A stretch of DNA of 31,407 nt from an uncultured bacterium (lineage in GTDB: Bacteria > Desulfobacterota > Desulfovibrionia > Desulfovibrionales > Desulfovibrionaceae), in NCBI GenBank assembly GCA_905214305.1, contig CAJMLK010000033.1, forward strand, positions 1 through 31,407, read 5' to 3'. Positions 6,552 to 14,819 of this stretch are shown here, one piece after another. Every line of letters starts with the position of its first letter. Positions within the stretch are counted from its first letter, which is position 1. The notes below the pieces were generated by a model. That model was given only the letters and a program-made list of their open reading frames with translations. It did not search any database and was not told the DNA's origin. The translations under genes were made by a program, and so were the position numbers.

Positions 6552-9500
6552 ATGTCCGACTTTGTTCATCTGCATTGCCATACCGAATACAGCCTGCTTG
6601 ACGGAGCCATCCGCATCAAGGACCTTTGCGCCCGCGCCAAGGACTTTGGCATGCCCGCCTGCGCCATTACCGACCACGGCAATCTTTTTGGCGCGGCCTA
6701 TTTTTATCAGGGCTGCAAAGACTTTGGCATCAAGCCCATTTTTGGCTGTGAAGTTTACGTTTGCCACGACCATACGGACAAGAAGACGGATTCTCCTCTT
6801 GCCCGCAGGCGTCACCACCTCATCCTGCTGGCGCAGAACAAGGTCGGCTACCACAATCTGGTAAAACTTGTCAGCCACGGCTTTCTTGATGGTTTCTACT
6901 ACAAGCCGCGTGTAGACAAAGGTTTGTTGCGCAAATATTCCGAGGGGCTTATCTGCCTTTCCGCCTGCATCGCGGGCGAAATTCCCCGGGCCATTCTGGC
7001 TGACGACATGGATCTGGCCCGCAAGCTGACCTACGAATATGCCGACATCTATCCGGACCGCTTTTATCTTGAGCTGCAATCAAACGGCCTCAAGGAGCAG
7101 GAAAAAGCCAATACCGCGCTTATCGAACTGGCCGAAACGTGCAATCTGCCGCTGGTCGCCACCAACGACTGCCACTATCTTAACGCTGATGACGCCGAGG
7201 CCCATGAGGTGCTGCTCTGCATTCAAACGCAGACTACCATGGACGATCCCAAGCGCATGCAGTTCGGCACGCACGAGCTTTATTACAAATCCATCGAAGA
7301 AATGGAAAAATCTTTCGGCCATGTGTCGGAAGCCCTTGCCAACACCGCGCGCATTGCAGAGGCCTGCAATGTGGAGCTGGATTTTGGCAACCATTATTTC
7401 CCCGTCTATCAACTGCCCGAAGGCTCAAGCATGGAGTCCGAATTTCGGCGACTGGCCGAAGAAGGACTGGAAAAACGGCTGGAAAACCACCCGGATCGCG
7501 ACCATCTGGATCCGCAAGCCTACCGTGACCGCCTGCAATACGAACTGCGCGTTATCCTTGAAATGGGCTTTCCGAGCTACTTCCTTATCGTGCAGGAATT
7601 CATCAACTGGGCAAAAAACAACGACATTCCCGTGGGGCCGGGGCGAGGATCCGCAGCAGGTTCGCTGGTGGCCTGGGCCTTGCGCATAACCAACCTTGAC
7701 CCCATCCCCTACAATCTTCTGTTTGAACGCTTTCTGAACAGTGAGCGCGTGTCCCTGCCCGATATTGACGTGGACTTTTGCGAACGCCGCCGCGGCGATG
7801 TCATCAAACATATGGTGGAAACCTACGGCGAGGGTTCGGTGGCGCAAATCACCACCTTTGGAACCATGAAAGCCAAAGGCGTCGTGCGCGACGTCGGCCG
7901 CGCTCTCGGCATGAGCTTTGCCGAAACAGACCGCATCGCCAAACTGGTTCCGGCCGACCTCAAAATGACGATCAAAAAGGCTCTTGAAAGCGAGCCGGAG
8001 CTGGAAAAGCTCTACCTTGAAGACCAGCAGGTCAAGCACCTGCTTGATACGGCGCGTCGTCTTGAGGGGCTGGCCCGCCACGCATCCACCCACGCTGCCG
8101 GGCTTGTCGTTTCAGACAAACCCATGAAGGAATACCTTCCCCTGTATCTCGGCAAACGTGGCGAACTTGTGACCCAGTTTGACGGCCCCATGACGGAAAA
8201 GGCCGGACTGGTCAAATTCGACTTTCTGGGCCTCAAAACCATGACACTTATTCAGGACACCCTGGATAACATCAGCCTTCAGGGGCAGACCCCGCCCAAC
8301 CTCGACAGCCTGCCCCTGACGGATACCGAAACATACGAGCTTTACGCACGGGGCGAAACCGACGGCGTATTCCAGGTGGAAAGCTCGGGCATGCGGCAGT
8401 ATCTGCGCATGCTGCGCCCCACCTGTTTTGAAGATGTCATCGCCATGCTGGCGCTTTACCGGCCCGGTCCTCTTGGATCCGGCATGGTGGACGAGTTCAT
8501 CAAGCGCAAACACGGGCAGGTTCCTGTCATCTATCCGCACGAGTCCCTTACAGACTGCCTGCGCGATACCTATGGCGTTATCGTCTATCAGGAACAGGTC
8601 ATGCAGATCGCCCAGATCATCGCCAGCTACACGCTAGGCGGGGCCGACCTGCTGCGCCGTGCCATGGGCAAGAAAAAAGCCGAGGCCATGGCAAAAGAGC
8701 GCGTCACCTTTGTGGCCGGAGCCCAAAAAAACAGTATCAGCGAAGATAAAGCCAACGAAATATTTGACTTGATGGAAAAATTCGCGGAATACGGCTTCAA
8801 CAAGTCTCACTCCGCCGCCTATGCCCTGATTTCCTACTACACGGCATACCTGAAGGTTCACTACAAGGTCGAATTCATGGCCGCCCTGCTCACGTCTGAA
8901 ATGGGCAATCAGGACAAGCTGCTCAAATACGTTTCCTGCTGCAAGGATATGGGCATTGATGTGGTGCAGCCCTCAGTAAACCGCAGCCAGCGCGAATTTT
9001 CTGCTCATGACGGCAAAGTCGTTTTCGGGCTTGGCGGCATCAAGAACGTGGGCGATGAAGCCATCAGGGAAATTGTTGAGGCCCGCCAGCAGGAAGAAGA
9101 GTTTGCCTCGCTTTTTGATCTGTGCTGCCGGGTGAATCTGCGCAAGGTCACCAAGCGCGTGCTGGAATCCCTTATCAAGGGCGGCGCATGCGACTGCTTT
9201 GGCGTGGCCCGTGCCGCCATGCTGGCCTCTCTGGACCTGGTTGTCGCCCGCGCGCAGAAAAAAGCCAAAGACAGAAACTCCAACCAGGTCTCCTTGCTGG
9301 CAATGGCTCCTGTGCCGGAAAGCGCCCCTCAACCGGGCATCGGCATAGACTGCCCGGAAGCCGACACACCCGAAATGGCTGATGAAGACAAGCTGCGCGC
9401 AGAAAAGGAAGCTCTGGGCTTTTTCCTTACAAGTCATCCCTTGCAGCCCTATGTGCGTGAAATACGTCGTCTGGGGCTTACCTCGCTTGAAGACGCGCGG

Positions 9501-10034
9501 GACATGTTCCCCGGCGCAGAAGTGCGCTGTGCCGTGCTGGTAACCAGCGTGCGGGAAGTCATTACCAAAAGCAAGGGTGAGCGTATGGCCTTTGCCGCGG
9601 TTGAAGACCTCACCGGGCATGCCGAAGTAACCTTTTTCCCTCGCACCTATGCTGAAATCCGCCAGATGCTGCATTCTGAACAGCCGCTCTGCCTGACCGC
9701 CCGTCTGGACAAAGAGCCGGGCGACAATCGCGACACCGACGATGAGGGTGAAGAAGCTCCGCGTGAACTCAAGCTTCTGGGCCAGAGCCTGCTGCTGATG
9801 GCCGAGTGCTGCGGATTGAATGATACGCCGGTATGCGTTCAGATTCCCTCCCACCGGATGGGACGCGAAGACCTGCTGGCCCTGCGCAATATTCTTGAAA
9901 GCCATCCCGGCTCGGTGGAAACACACGCTCAGATATGCCTCGAAGGTCATGTCTGCCACCTGCATCTGGACAATGCCCTCAAGGTCTCTCCCGGTCCCGA
10001 CCTGGATAAGGCCCTTGCTGCCTGGGCTTCATAA
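6552..10034 (+). CDS. dnaE: DNA polymerase III alpha subunit
   Basis: A 1160-residue replicative polymerase of DnaE1 type and normal length. An N-terminal PHP domain starts at once (FVHLHCHTEYSLLDG, residues 4-18). The polymerase core has GPGRGSAAGSLVAWAL and the catalytic aspartates in PDIDVDF (D404, D406) and VKFDFLGLK (D557). Also visible are YRPGPLGSGM, IVYQEQVMQIA with GADLLRRAMGKKK, and FNKSHSAAYA. The C-terminal part has a helix-hairpin-helix region and an OB-fold (AVLVTSVREVITKSKGERMAF). The start ATG 6552 has GGAGAG upstream and gives the standard family N-terminus. It elongates the chromosome as part of the Pol III holoenzyme. A metallophosphoesterase gene begins 13 bases after the stop and may be cotranscribed. 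Confidence 0.98.
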   Translation: MSDFVHLHCHTEYSLLDGAIRIKDLCARAKDFGMPACAITDHGNLFGAAYFYQGCKDFGIKPIFGCEVYVCHDHTDKKTDSPLARRRHHLILLAQNKVGYHNLVKLVSHGFLDGFYYKPRVDKGLLRKYSEGLICLSACIAGEIPRAILADDMDLARKLTYEYADIYPDRFYLELQSNGLKEQEKANTALIELAETCNLPLVATNDCHYLNADDAEAHEVLLCIQTQTTMDDPKRMQFGTHELYYKSIEEMEKSFGHVSEALANTARIAEACNVELDFGNHYFPVYQLPEGSSMESEFRRLAEEGLEKRLENHPDRDHLDPQAYRDRLQYELRVILEMGFPSYFLIVQEFINWAKNNDIPVGPGRGSAAGSLVAWALRITNLDPIPYNLLFERFLNSERVSLPDIDVDFCERRRGDVIKHMVETYGEGSVAQITTFGTMKAKGVVRDVGRALGMSFAETDRIAKLVPADLKMTIKKALESEPELEKLYLEDQQVKHLLDTARRLEGLARHASTHAAGLVVSDKPMKEYLPLYLGKRGELVTQFDGPMTEKAGLVKFDFLGLKTMTLIQDTLDNISLQGQTPPNLDSLPLTDTETYELYARGETDGVFQVESSGMRQYLRMLRPTCFEDVIAMLALYRPGPLGSGMVDEFIKRKHGQVPVIYPHESLTDCLRDTYGVIVYQEQVMQIAQIIASYTLGGADLLRRAMGKKKAEAMAKERVTFVAGAQKNSISEDKANEIFDLMEKFAEYGFNKSHSAAYALISYYTAYLKVHYKVEFMAALLTSEMGNQDKLLKYVSCCKDMGIDVVQPSVNRSQREFSAHDGKVVFGLGGIKNVGDEAIREIVEARQQEEEFASLFDLCCRVNLRKVTKRVLESLIKGGACDCFGVARAAMLASLDLVVARAQKKAKDRNSNQVSLLAMAPVPESAPQPGIGIDCPEADTPEMADEDKLRAEKEALGFFLTSHPLQPYVREIRRLGLTSLEDARDMFPGAEVRCAVLVTSVREVITKSKGERMAFAAVEDLTGHAEVTFFPRTYAEIRQMLHSEQPLCLTARLDKEPGDNRDTDDEGEEAPRELKLLGQSLLLMAECCGLNDTPVCVQIPSHRMGREDLLALRNILESHPGSVETHAQICLEGHVCHLHLDNALKVSPGPDLDKALAAWAS

Positions 10035-10047
10035 GGTCGGTTTATTC

Positions 10048-11205
10048 ATGGTAAGATTTTTTGTCATTACGGGCTTTGGCCTGGCCTTCATTAACGGCTG
10101 GATTATATGGTGGCTGTGGCGCGCGCTTCCTCATACGGGCTGGCTGCGTCCGCTCCTGTGCCTGACGGTAGCCACGCTAGGCCTGTCCTTTCCCCTGCTT
10201 TACAAGCTTGGTGATGATTCACTGGCTCAGGTCTGGCTGCTGCGGGCGGGCGCTTTCTGGCTCGGCATGGTTTTCTATGTCTTTTTGCTGGTACTGCTGA
10301 TGGATGCGTGGAGCCTGACAAGCCGCCTGTGGGATGGTCCGCCCGCGGCGGGTGTTCCCCGCTGGGGTGCAGTGCTGCTGGTGGTGGGTCTGCCTCTTGC
10401 CATTGGCTGCGCAAGCTGGCTTAACGCTGCATATCCAGCCGTGCGGCACTATGAACTGACTGTAAAAACAGCCGATGCCGTCCCCCCTGCCTACAAAAAC
10501 ACGCCCCTGACCCTTGGCGTGCTGGCAGACATGCATCTGGGGCGCATCATCACAGCCCCGCGTCTGGTACGCGCCATGGATATGCTGGCCCCCTACAAAC
10601 CTGATGCCGTTCTGTATCTTGGGGATATCCTCGACGACCATATTCTGCTGGATGTGGAGGCCATGGCCGCAGCACTCACCCGTGTGCAGCCGCGCCTCGG
10701 CCATTGGGCTGTGCTCGGAAACCACGAATACATATCCGGCCCCATTAACAACAGTCTGGATATCCTGCAGCGCAGCGGAATGCAGGTACTACGCGACCAG
10801 TGGCACGTTCTTGACGACGTGCTGGTGCTGGCCGGCAGAGATGACAGGAGCAAACCGGCCTTTACCGGCAGCCCGCGCAAAAGCCTGCCCGAGATACTGG
10901 CCGACTTGCCGCCCGAACACAAAAATCTCCCGCTGGCGGTGCTGGATCACCAGCCGTATTTTCTGGATGAAGCCCGTACGGCAGGCGCTGTACTGGAAAT
11001 TTCGGGGCACACCCACTATGGACAGCTCTGGCCTTTCCACTGGGTGGTGGAAAACATGTACGAAAACCCTCTCGGCCTTTTGAACAAGAAAGGCATGTAC
11101 TCCCTTGTGTCCGCAGGCACGGGGGCCTGGGGGCCACCCATGCGCAACACTGCGCGCCCAGAGGTGCTTGTGGTAAAAATCAGCTTTGTGGAAGCTGCGG
11201 AATAA
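10048..11205 (+). CDS. Membrane-anchored metallophosphoesterase (YkuE-like)
   Basis: A 385-residue protein. The N-terminal third (to ~residue 135) holds about four hydrophobic segments (for example VITGFGLAFINGWIIWWLW and the FWLGMVFYVFLLVLLM stretch). A calcineurin-like phosphoesterase domain follows, with every metal-binding motif: DMH (D161, H163), GDILDD (from G192), GNHE (N225-E227) and GHTHYGQ (H321, H323). The family includes phospholipid or UDP-sugar pyrophosphatases anchored at the inner membrane; the exact substrate is unknown. The start ATG 10048 lies 13 bases after dnaE, with AAGG 12 bases upstream; a longer ORF reaching into dnaE is a read-through frame. A strong terminator follows at 11241. 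Confidence 0.88.
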   Translation: MVRFFVITGFGLAFINGWIIWWLWRALPHTGWLRPLLCLTVATLGLSFPLLYKLGDDSLAQVWLLRAGAFWLGMVFYVFLLVLLMDAWSLTSRLWDGPPAAGVPRWGAVLLVVGLPLAIGCASWLNAAYPAVRHYELTVKTADAVPPAYKNTPLTLGVLADMHLGRIITAPRLVRAMDMLAPYKPDAVLYLGDILDDHILLDVEAMAAALTRVQPRLGHWAVLGNHEYISGPINNSLDILQRSGMQVLRDQWHVLDDVLVLAGRDDRSKPAFTGSPRKSLPEILADLPPEHKNLPLAVLDHQPYFLDEARTAGAVLEISGHTHYGQLWPFHWVVENMYENPLGLLNKKGMYSLVSAGTGAWGPPMRNTARPEVLVVKISFVEAAE

Positions 11206-11240
11206 AAAACAGAAAACCCATCGATCTTGCTCAATAAAAA

Positions 11241-11293
11241 AAGGTTGCCATGAGAACGGGCCTGCGCCTGTCCTGATGGCAACCTTGATTTTT
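11241..11293 (+). terminator. Terminator behind the dnaE-metallophosphoesterase unit
   Basis: An 11-bp perfect stem AAGGTTGCCAT (11241-11251) / ATGGCAACCTT (11276-11286), followed by GATTTTT. The A-run on the 5' side could let it work on the minus strand too. Confidence 0.85.
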
Positions 11294-11316
11294 ACAGATC
11301 CAACGCCTGAAACATC

Positions 11317-11337
11317 GTTGCCCGCCGCGCGGGCAAC
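11317..11337 (-). terminator. GC-rich hairpin, possible terminator of the glycosyltransferase gene
   Basis: A 9-bp perfect stem GTTGCCCGC (11317-11325) / GCGGGCAAC (11329-11337) with a 3-base loop, 56 bases beyond the stop of the minus-strand glycosyltransferase. No clear T run follows, so termination would be weak or shared with the 11241-11286 hairpin. Confidence 0.45.
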
Positions 11338-11392
11338 ACATACGCACAAAGTCCGCCGGGGCTTGTCTGCCCTGCTTTCCTGATGCCTGTTT

Positions 11393-12475
11393 TTATTCTT
11401 CCACCGCCGGGTTCTCCGTAGCGGGCAAAAATCCATGCCTGATAAAGTGGTCCACCAGCCCGAAAACAGTTTCATTGCCGCAAAAGTTTCCAGAGGCAAT
11501 GGCCTTTTTATACGCGGGCAAACCGGCTTCAAAACGCCGCAACAGATCAGGCTCAAGAGTGAGCATGTCAGCCTGCATTCCATAGCCGAGCCGTTCAATA
11601 TACAACGCATTGAAACGCTGCTCCACCATGGCCTTCAGCGGCAGGGTCAAAATGGGCTTGCCAAGGTAAAGGGCTTCGCCCATCAAGGTGTGGCCGCCGC
11701 CCTGAATCACGTATGAACAGCCCTCAAGCAGACGCAAAAAAACCTCTTCGCTCTTGCGCATGAAGATGACATTGCCTTCCTGCCCTTCCGTGCGGTCATA
11801 CCCAAAGACATAGCAAGTCTTTCTGGTCGATGCGCGCAAAAAGTCCACCAGTTTGCGATGCGTTGAATTGCTTTGATACACAAGCACATGCCCGTCATCA
11901 CGAGGGGTCAGGGCCAAGACGCTGTCGCGCAAAATGGGCGGCGCCACGCGCGCCTTGTACTGGGGCAATACCGGCGGCGCGTAAAAGGAAATAATAAGAT
12001 TTTCCACAGTTGGGCGAAAAAGATACCGTGGGGTCAGCCCCTGCACAAAACTGTCCCACCACATATCGGGCGGCAAATTGTGGCGGCAGCAGGTGATGAC
12101 ATGCTGGTGATCCAGAGTCAGGCAAGGCAACCCGGCCTGCTCCGCAGCGCGCGGCACAAAGTATTCCAGATCCGTCATGCAGACATCTGGCTTGAATTCG
12201 TCAATAAGGCGCGAAACCTGATCGATGTACCGCTTTCTGTGCCAAAGCAGCGGAACGGCTTTTTTGATGGTGGCAGCCATGTCCACCTTGTAGTTTTTGA
12301 ACACCGTACCCAGATTGGGCAGACGGCGTACGGCAAACTCCGGCTCAAGAATCTTGGGCGCGTCGTCATCGGCCACAAAAAGAAATTCGTGTCGGCCCAG
12401 ACGGCGGGCAATGGTCAGGCCGCGCATGGCATGGCCGTGCCCCGTGCCGTGAATGCCATAAAGAACGCGCGCCAT
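11393..12475 (-). CDS. MurG-like glycosyltransferase (GT-B fold)
   Basis: A 360-residue protein. The N-terminus has the family's glycine-rich loop, GIHGTGHGHAMRGLTIARRL (residues ~6-25). The C-terminal donor-binding half shows VLVYQSNST, then a VIQGGGHTLMGEALYLGKPILTLPL-type segment (shared with MurG and MGDG synthases, binding the nucleotide sugar) and EQRFNALYIERLG. Related Desulfovibrio proteins are annotated only as glycosyltransferases; the acceptor is unknown. ATG 12475 is chosen because AAGGA precedes it at good spacing; the frame is open to 12685, but the added residues have no family match. It is monocistronic on the minus strand, convergent with the dnaE unit. Confidence 0.82.
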   Translation of the reverse strand: MARVLYGIHGTGHGHAMRGLTIARRLGRHEFLFVADDDAPKILEPEFAVRRLPNLGTVFKNYKVDMAATIKKAVPLLWHRKRYIDQVSRLIDEFKPDVCMTDLEYFVPRAAEQAGLPCLTLDHQHVITCCRHNLPPDMWWDSFVQGLTPRYLFRPTVENLIISFYAPPVLPQYKARVAPPILRDSVLALTPRDDGHVLVYQSNSTHRKLVDFLRASTRKTCYVFGYDRTEGQEGNVIFMRKSEEVFLRLLEGCSYVIQGGGHTLMGEALYLGKPILTLPLKAMVEQRFNALYIERLGYGMQADMLTLEPDLLRRFEAGLPAYKKAIASGNFCGNETVFGLVDHFIRHGFLPATENPAVEE

Positions 12476-12946
12476 AGTTTTCCTTTTTCTTTGAGACGTT
12501 TTACTGCTGAAAAGCCGTTCGGTCAGCAAGAGACCGTGTTTCACGGCCCGCTGCCTTGCCCCGATACGCGGGACATGCATTTGCCAACCCCGTGACAATA
12601 ACAAGCCGCCAGCCGTGCCGTCAATGTCATGCCCCAAAGCCCCTGTCGCAACCTCTTGACGGTACTGTCTTTTATTCTCTACCATCTGTCTGGCATGCCC
12701 GTCACTGCCTTAACTGCGGCGACAGTTTTTCAAAAGCCGCTGCTCTGCCCCAGAACGCGCCACGTTGCGCTGTAACATGCGTGTTCGAAAAACTTTCAAG
12801 GGGCGTGTCAAGGTTCGTGGTGACGCCTGTTGCCATGCCTGCAGTGACACGGCGGCATGCCTGCTGCTGCGCACGCGGCCGCGGGTGCATGCTACGTAGC
12901 ATGCACCTGAAGCACCAGACTCTATTTTGACCAAACGAGGCAATCA
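12476..12946. other. Divergent intergenic region with a large palindrome
   Basis: 470 bases between the divergent glycosyltransferase and TPR-like genes, with no credible coding frame. The only clear element is the 24-bp palindrome at 12884-12907, listed separately. The plus-strand open frame 12556-12930 is rejected as low-complexity Cys/Arg/Ala reading. Confidence 0.5.
12884..12907. promoter_or_regulatory. Perfect 24-bp palindrome, candidate operator
   Basis: The half-site GGTGCATGCTAC (12884-12895) is followed directly by its exact reverse complement (12896-12907) with no spacer. It ends 39 bases before the ATG of the TPR-like gene, a typical position for a dimeric repressor operator or a 5'-UTR structure. 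No known regulator motif is recognised. Confidence 0.5.
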
Positions 12947-13531
12947 ATGAATATACGCAAGATACGTGAAGATCTGGGCCGGGCAAAGGCCAGCTGTATG
13001 CGCCGCGATCTTTTGCGCGCTCTCTATCTGACCATCTCGGCCCTGAGAGAGCTGGGCGGCCAGACCGCCCCCACCGATCTGCGGGGCGACATCCGTACAA
13101 CAGTGAATGCGCTGGCCTCCGACCCCGGCCTGGTGGATCACCTTCCCCCCAACGTGGCCTACCAGCCCGGCAACGAGAAAGACCTGCTCCAGATTTTTGC
13201 CAAAACATATAAAGAGTTCAAGGATCACGACGAACAGGAAGATTACGAAACCACCCTGCAGCGCAAGCTCAATATTGACCGCTGGATCAAGGATGGAAAA
13301 AAATTTCTTGAAGAAGGGCGCCCTTCTGACGCAGACGCATGTTTTAACGAAGCCATGAAGTTTTACAAGGACGAGCAGGCTGTTTTTGCTGTCATGACCA
13401 AAGCCATGATGGGCGCTGGAGAATACGTGCGCGCAATGGGCCATGCACGCAATGGCCTGAAGGAAAACACGCAGGATGAAGAACTGCTGCGCCTGATCGA
13501 TGAATGCACGCGCCTGCGCCCCCAGTCGTAA
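12947..13531 (+). CDS. Hypothetical TPR-like protein
   Basis: A 194-residue, soluble, helical, charged protein without a signal peptide. The C-terminal half has tetratricopeptide-like spacing: GKKFLEEGRPSDADACFNEAM (residues ~114-134), then a second repeat around AMMGAGEYVRAMGHARNGL and a capping helix ELLRLIDECTRLR. The N-terminal part (RDLLRALYLTISALREL) looks like another such helix pair. TPR proteins usually act as protein-interaction scaffolds; the partner is not visible. GAGG lies 9-12 bases before ATG 12947. The 24-bp palindrome upstream suggests dedicated regulation, and a terminator hairpin follows immediately after the stop. Confidence 0.75.
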   Translation: MNIRKIREDLGRAKASCMRRDLLRALYLTISALRELGGQTAPTDLRGDIRTTVNALASDPGLVDHLPPNVAYQPGNEKDLLQIFAKTYKEFKDHDEQEDYETTLQRKLNIDRWIKDGKKFLEEGRPSDADACFNEAMKFYKDEQAVFAVMTKAMMGAGEYVRAMGHARNGLKENTQDEELLRLIDECTRLRPQS

Positions 13532-13533
13532 CG

Positions 13534-13582
13534 GTAAAGACGGCCGCCAATCTGCCCCTGCCCCCTCTGCCGCCGTCTTTAC
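13534..13582 (+). terminator. Stem-loop terminator after the TPR-like gene
   Basis: An 11-bp perfect stem GTAAAGACGGC (13534-13544) / GCCGTCTTTAC (13572-13582), starting 3 bases after the stop codon. There is no proper T run after it, so it may be an atypical terminator or an mRNA 3'-end stabiliser. Confidence 0.6.
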
Positions 13583-13594
13583 TCTAACGCAATC

Positions 13595-13732
13595 AACGTT
13601 GAGAATGCAGACTCTCAACGTTTATGGCGTGCCCGCTTCGACGCCTGACCGCGCAGGCAAACTGCTCTTGCGCCTTTGAGGCGGCCGCTGCTCACGCAGC
13701 CCCTGAGCAATTTCAAAGTAAAATTGCTTCAG
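13595..13732 (+). repeat. Dispersed intergenic repeat, copy 1 (138 bp)
   Basis: Opens with hairpin AACGTTGAGA (13595-13604) / TCTCAACGTT (13613-13622) and closes with hairpin CTGAGCAATTT (13703-13713) / AAATTGCTTCAG (13721-13732). The interior shares blocks with copy 2 at 21216-21355, such as CCGCGCAG, AAACTGC and CTGCTCACGCAGCC. It lies upstream of the Rnf operon promoter. I do not recognise it as a named repeat family. Confidence 0.8.
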
Positions 13733-13894
13733 GACAACAACTTTCACGACAATGCCGGTCTCATTGCCTGTACTTCAAGCCAAAAAGGTGAAATTCTCGT
13801 TATCTTCTATAAAACCGGCTCGTTCCACCATAGCTGCTGTTCATCTGCAAACGCACTGTGAAAAATATCACCAAATAAAATACGTAATACCCGC

Positions 13895-13923
13895 TTCACA
13901 ACACCTTTTAATGCTGCTATAAA
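13895..13923 (+). promoter_or_regulatory. Candidate sigma-70 promoter of the Rnf operon
   Basis: -35 TTCACA (13895-13900), a 17-bp spacer and -10 TATAAA (13918-13923), in an AT-rich stretch about 85 bases before the start of the decaheme cytochrome gene. It is the best -35/-10 pair between repeat copy 1 and the operon. Confidence 0.55.
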
Positions 13924-14011
13924 TCAGAACAATGCCTGTGTCTCAAACTGTCGATCCGGTTCTGCCCGGGTCGGTTGCGTTGTTAATGATCGCCATATCT
14001 GGGGGGCTGCG

Positions 14012-14812
14012 TTGCAAAAACGTTATTTTGCAGTTGCCGTTTTGACGTGCATTCTGGCCGGAATCGCCGCGCTGGGATATTTGCTGCCGACAGACAAGGA
14101 AGCCGTGCCCAAACGTATTCTGCTGCAGAATACCGGCGGCGCAGTGGTTTTTCAGCATGCTGACCATGCCTACGCCTATAACGTGCCATGCGAGACATGC
14201 CACCACGAAAGCCCGGAAAAGCGCCTGCAGGTGCAGGCATGTAAATCCTGTCATGGCGTGGACTTCAACGAGTCGTTCCGCAAAAATCATGTAGCCCGGT
14301 TCAACGACAATGCCGCATGTGCCACCTGCCATCACTACGAAGTGGGCGTCAAGAAATGGGGCCACGAACGACACTATGAAGAACTGGGCCTCGATTGCAG
14401 GGAATGCCACCACAAAAACACCGACATCGAGCCTGAACCGCAAAATTGCGCCGATTGCCACTCTTCGGGCGTTCCGAGCGGCAAGCCCGCCGAAAAGGGC
14501 ACTCCCCCCAATCTGGCCGATGCCGTGCACGCCAAATGCATCACCTGTCACGAAGACATGTTTGCAGACAAGCCCAAGGGCTGCGCCAGCTGCCACAGCA
14601 TGAAGGCCGTGCGCGACATGCTGCCCAAAACCGGCCTGATCAAGCTGAACCCCCTGCAAACAAACTGTGCCGTATGCCACGGGGTCACTGCTGAAAAGCT
14701 CATTCCCGGAGCTATGGACGCCTTCCACAAGCAATGCATGGGCTGCCATGAAAAGCTTGGCAAGGGCCCTTTCCACAAGCAACAATGCGGCCAGTGCCAT
14801 ACTGGCAAGTGA
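14012..14812 (+). CDS. Periplasmic decaheme cytochrome c, first gene of the Rnf operon
   Basis: A 266-residue protein with ten CxxCH heme c motifs (CETCH, CKSCH, CATCH, CRECH, CADCH, CITCH, CASCH, CAVCH, CMGCH, CGQCH). An N-terminal hydrophobic segment (YFAVAVLTCILAGIAALGYLL) acts as a signal peptide or membrane anchor, so the hemes lie in the periplasm. Several motifs are followed by an extra His, and other His residues are available for bis-His ligation as in the cytochrome c3/c7 families. TTG 14012 is the start, with GGGGGG 6-11 bases upstream; no in-frame ATG gives the signal peptide. RnfC begins 8 bases after its stop. It probably connects the Rnf complex to the periplasmic cytochrome c pool. 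Confidence 0.93.
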   Translation: MQKRYFAVAVLTCILAGIAALGYLLPTDKEAVPKRILLQNTGGAVVFQHADHAYAYNVPCETCHHESPEKRLQVQACKSCHGVDFNESFRKNHVARFNDNAACATCHHYEVGVKKWGHERHYEELGLDCRECHHKNTDIEPEPQNCADCHSSGVPSGKPAEKGTPPNLADAVHAKCITCHEDMFADKPKGCASCHSMKAVRDMLPKTGLIKLNPLQTNCAVCHGVTAEKLIPGAMDAFHKQCMGCHEKLGKGPFHKQQCGQCHTGK

Positions 14813-14819
14813 GGCGGGG

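Noticed and set aside
8973..9965. A 330-codon minus-strand open frame within dnaE
   Set aside because: Antisense shadow of an intact dnaE; no start signal or family match.
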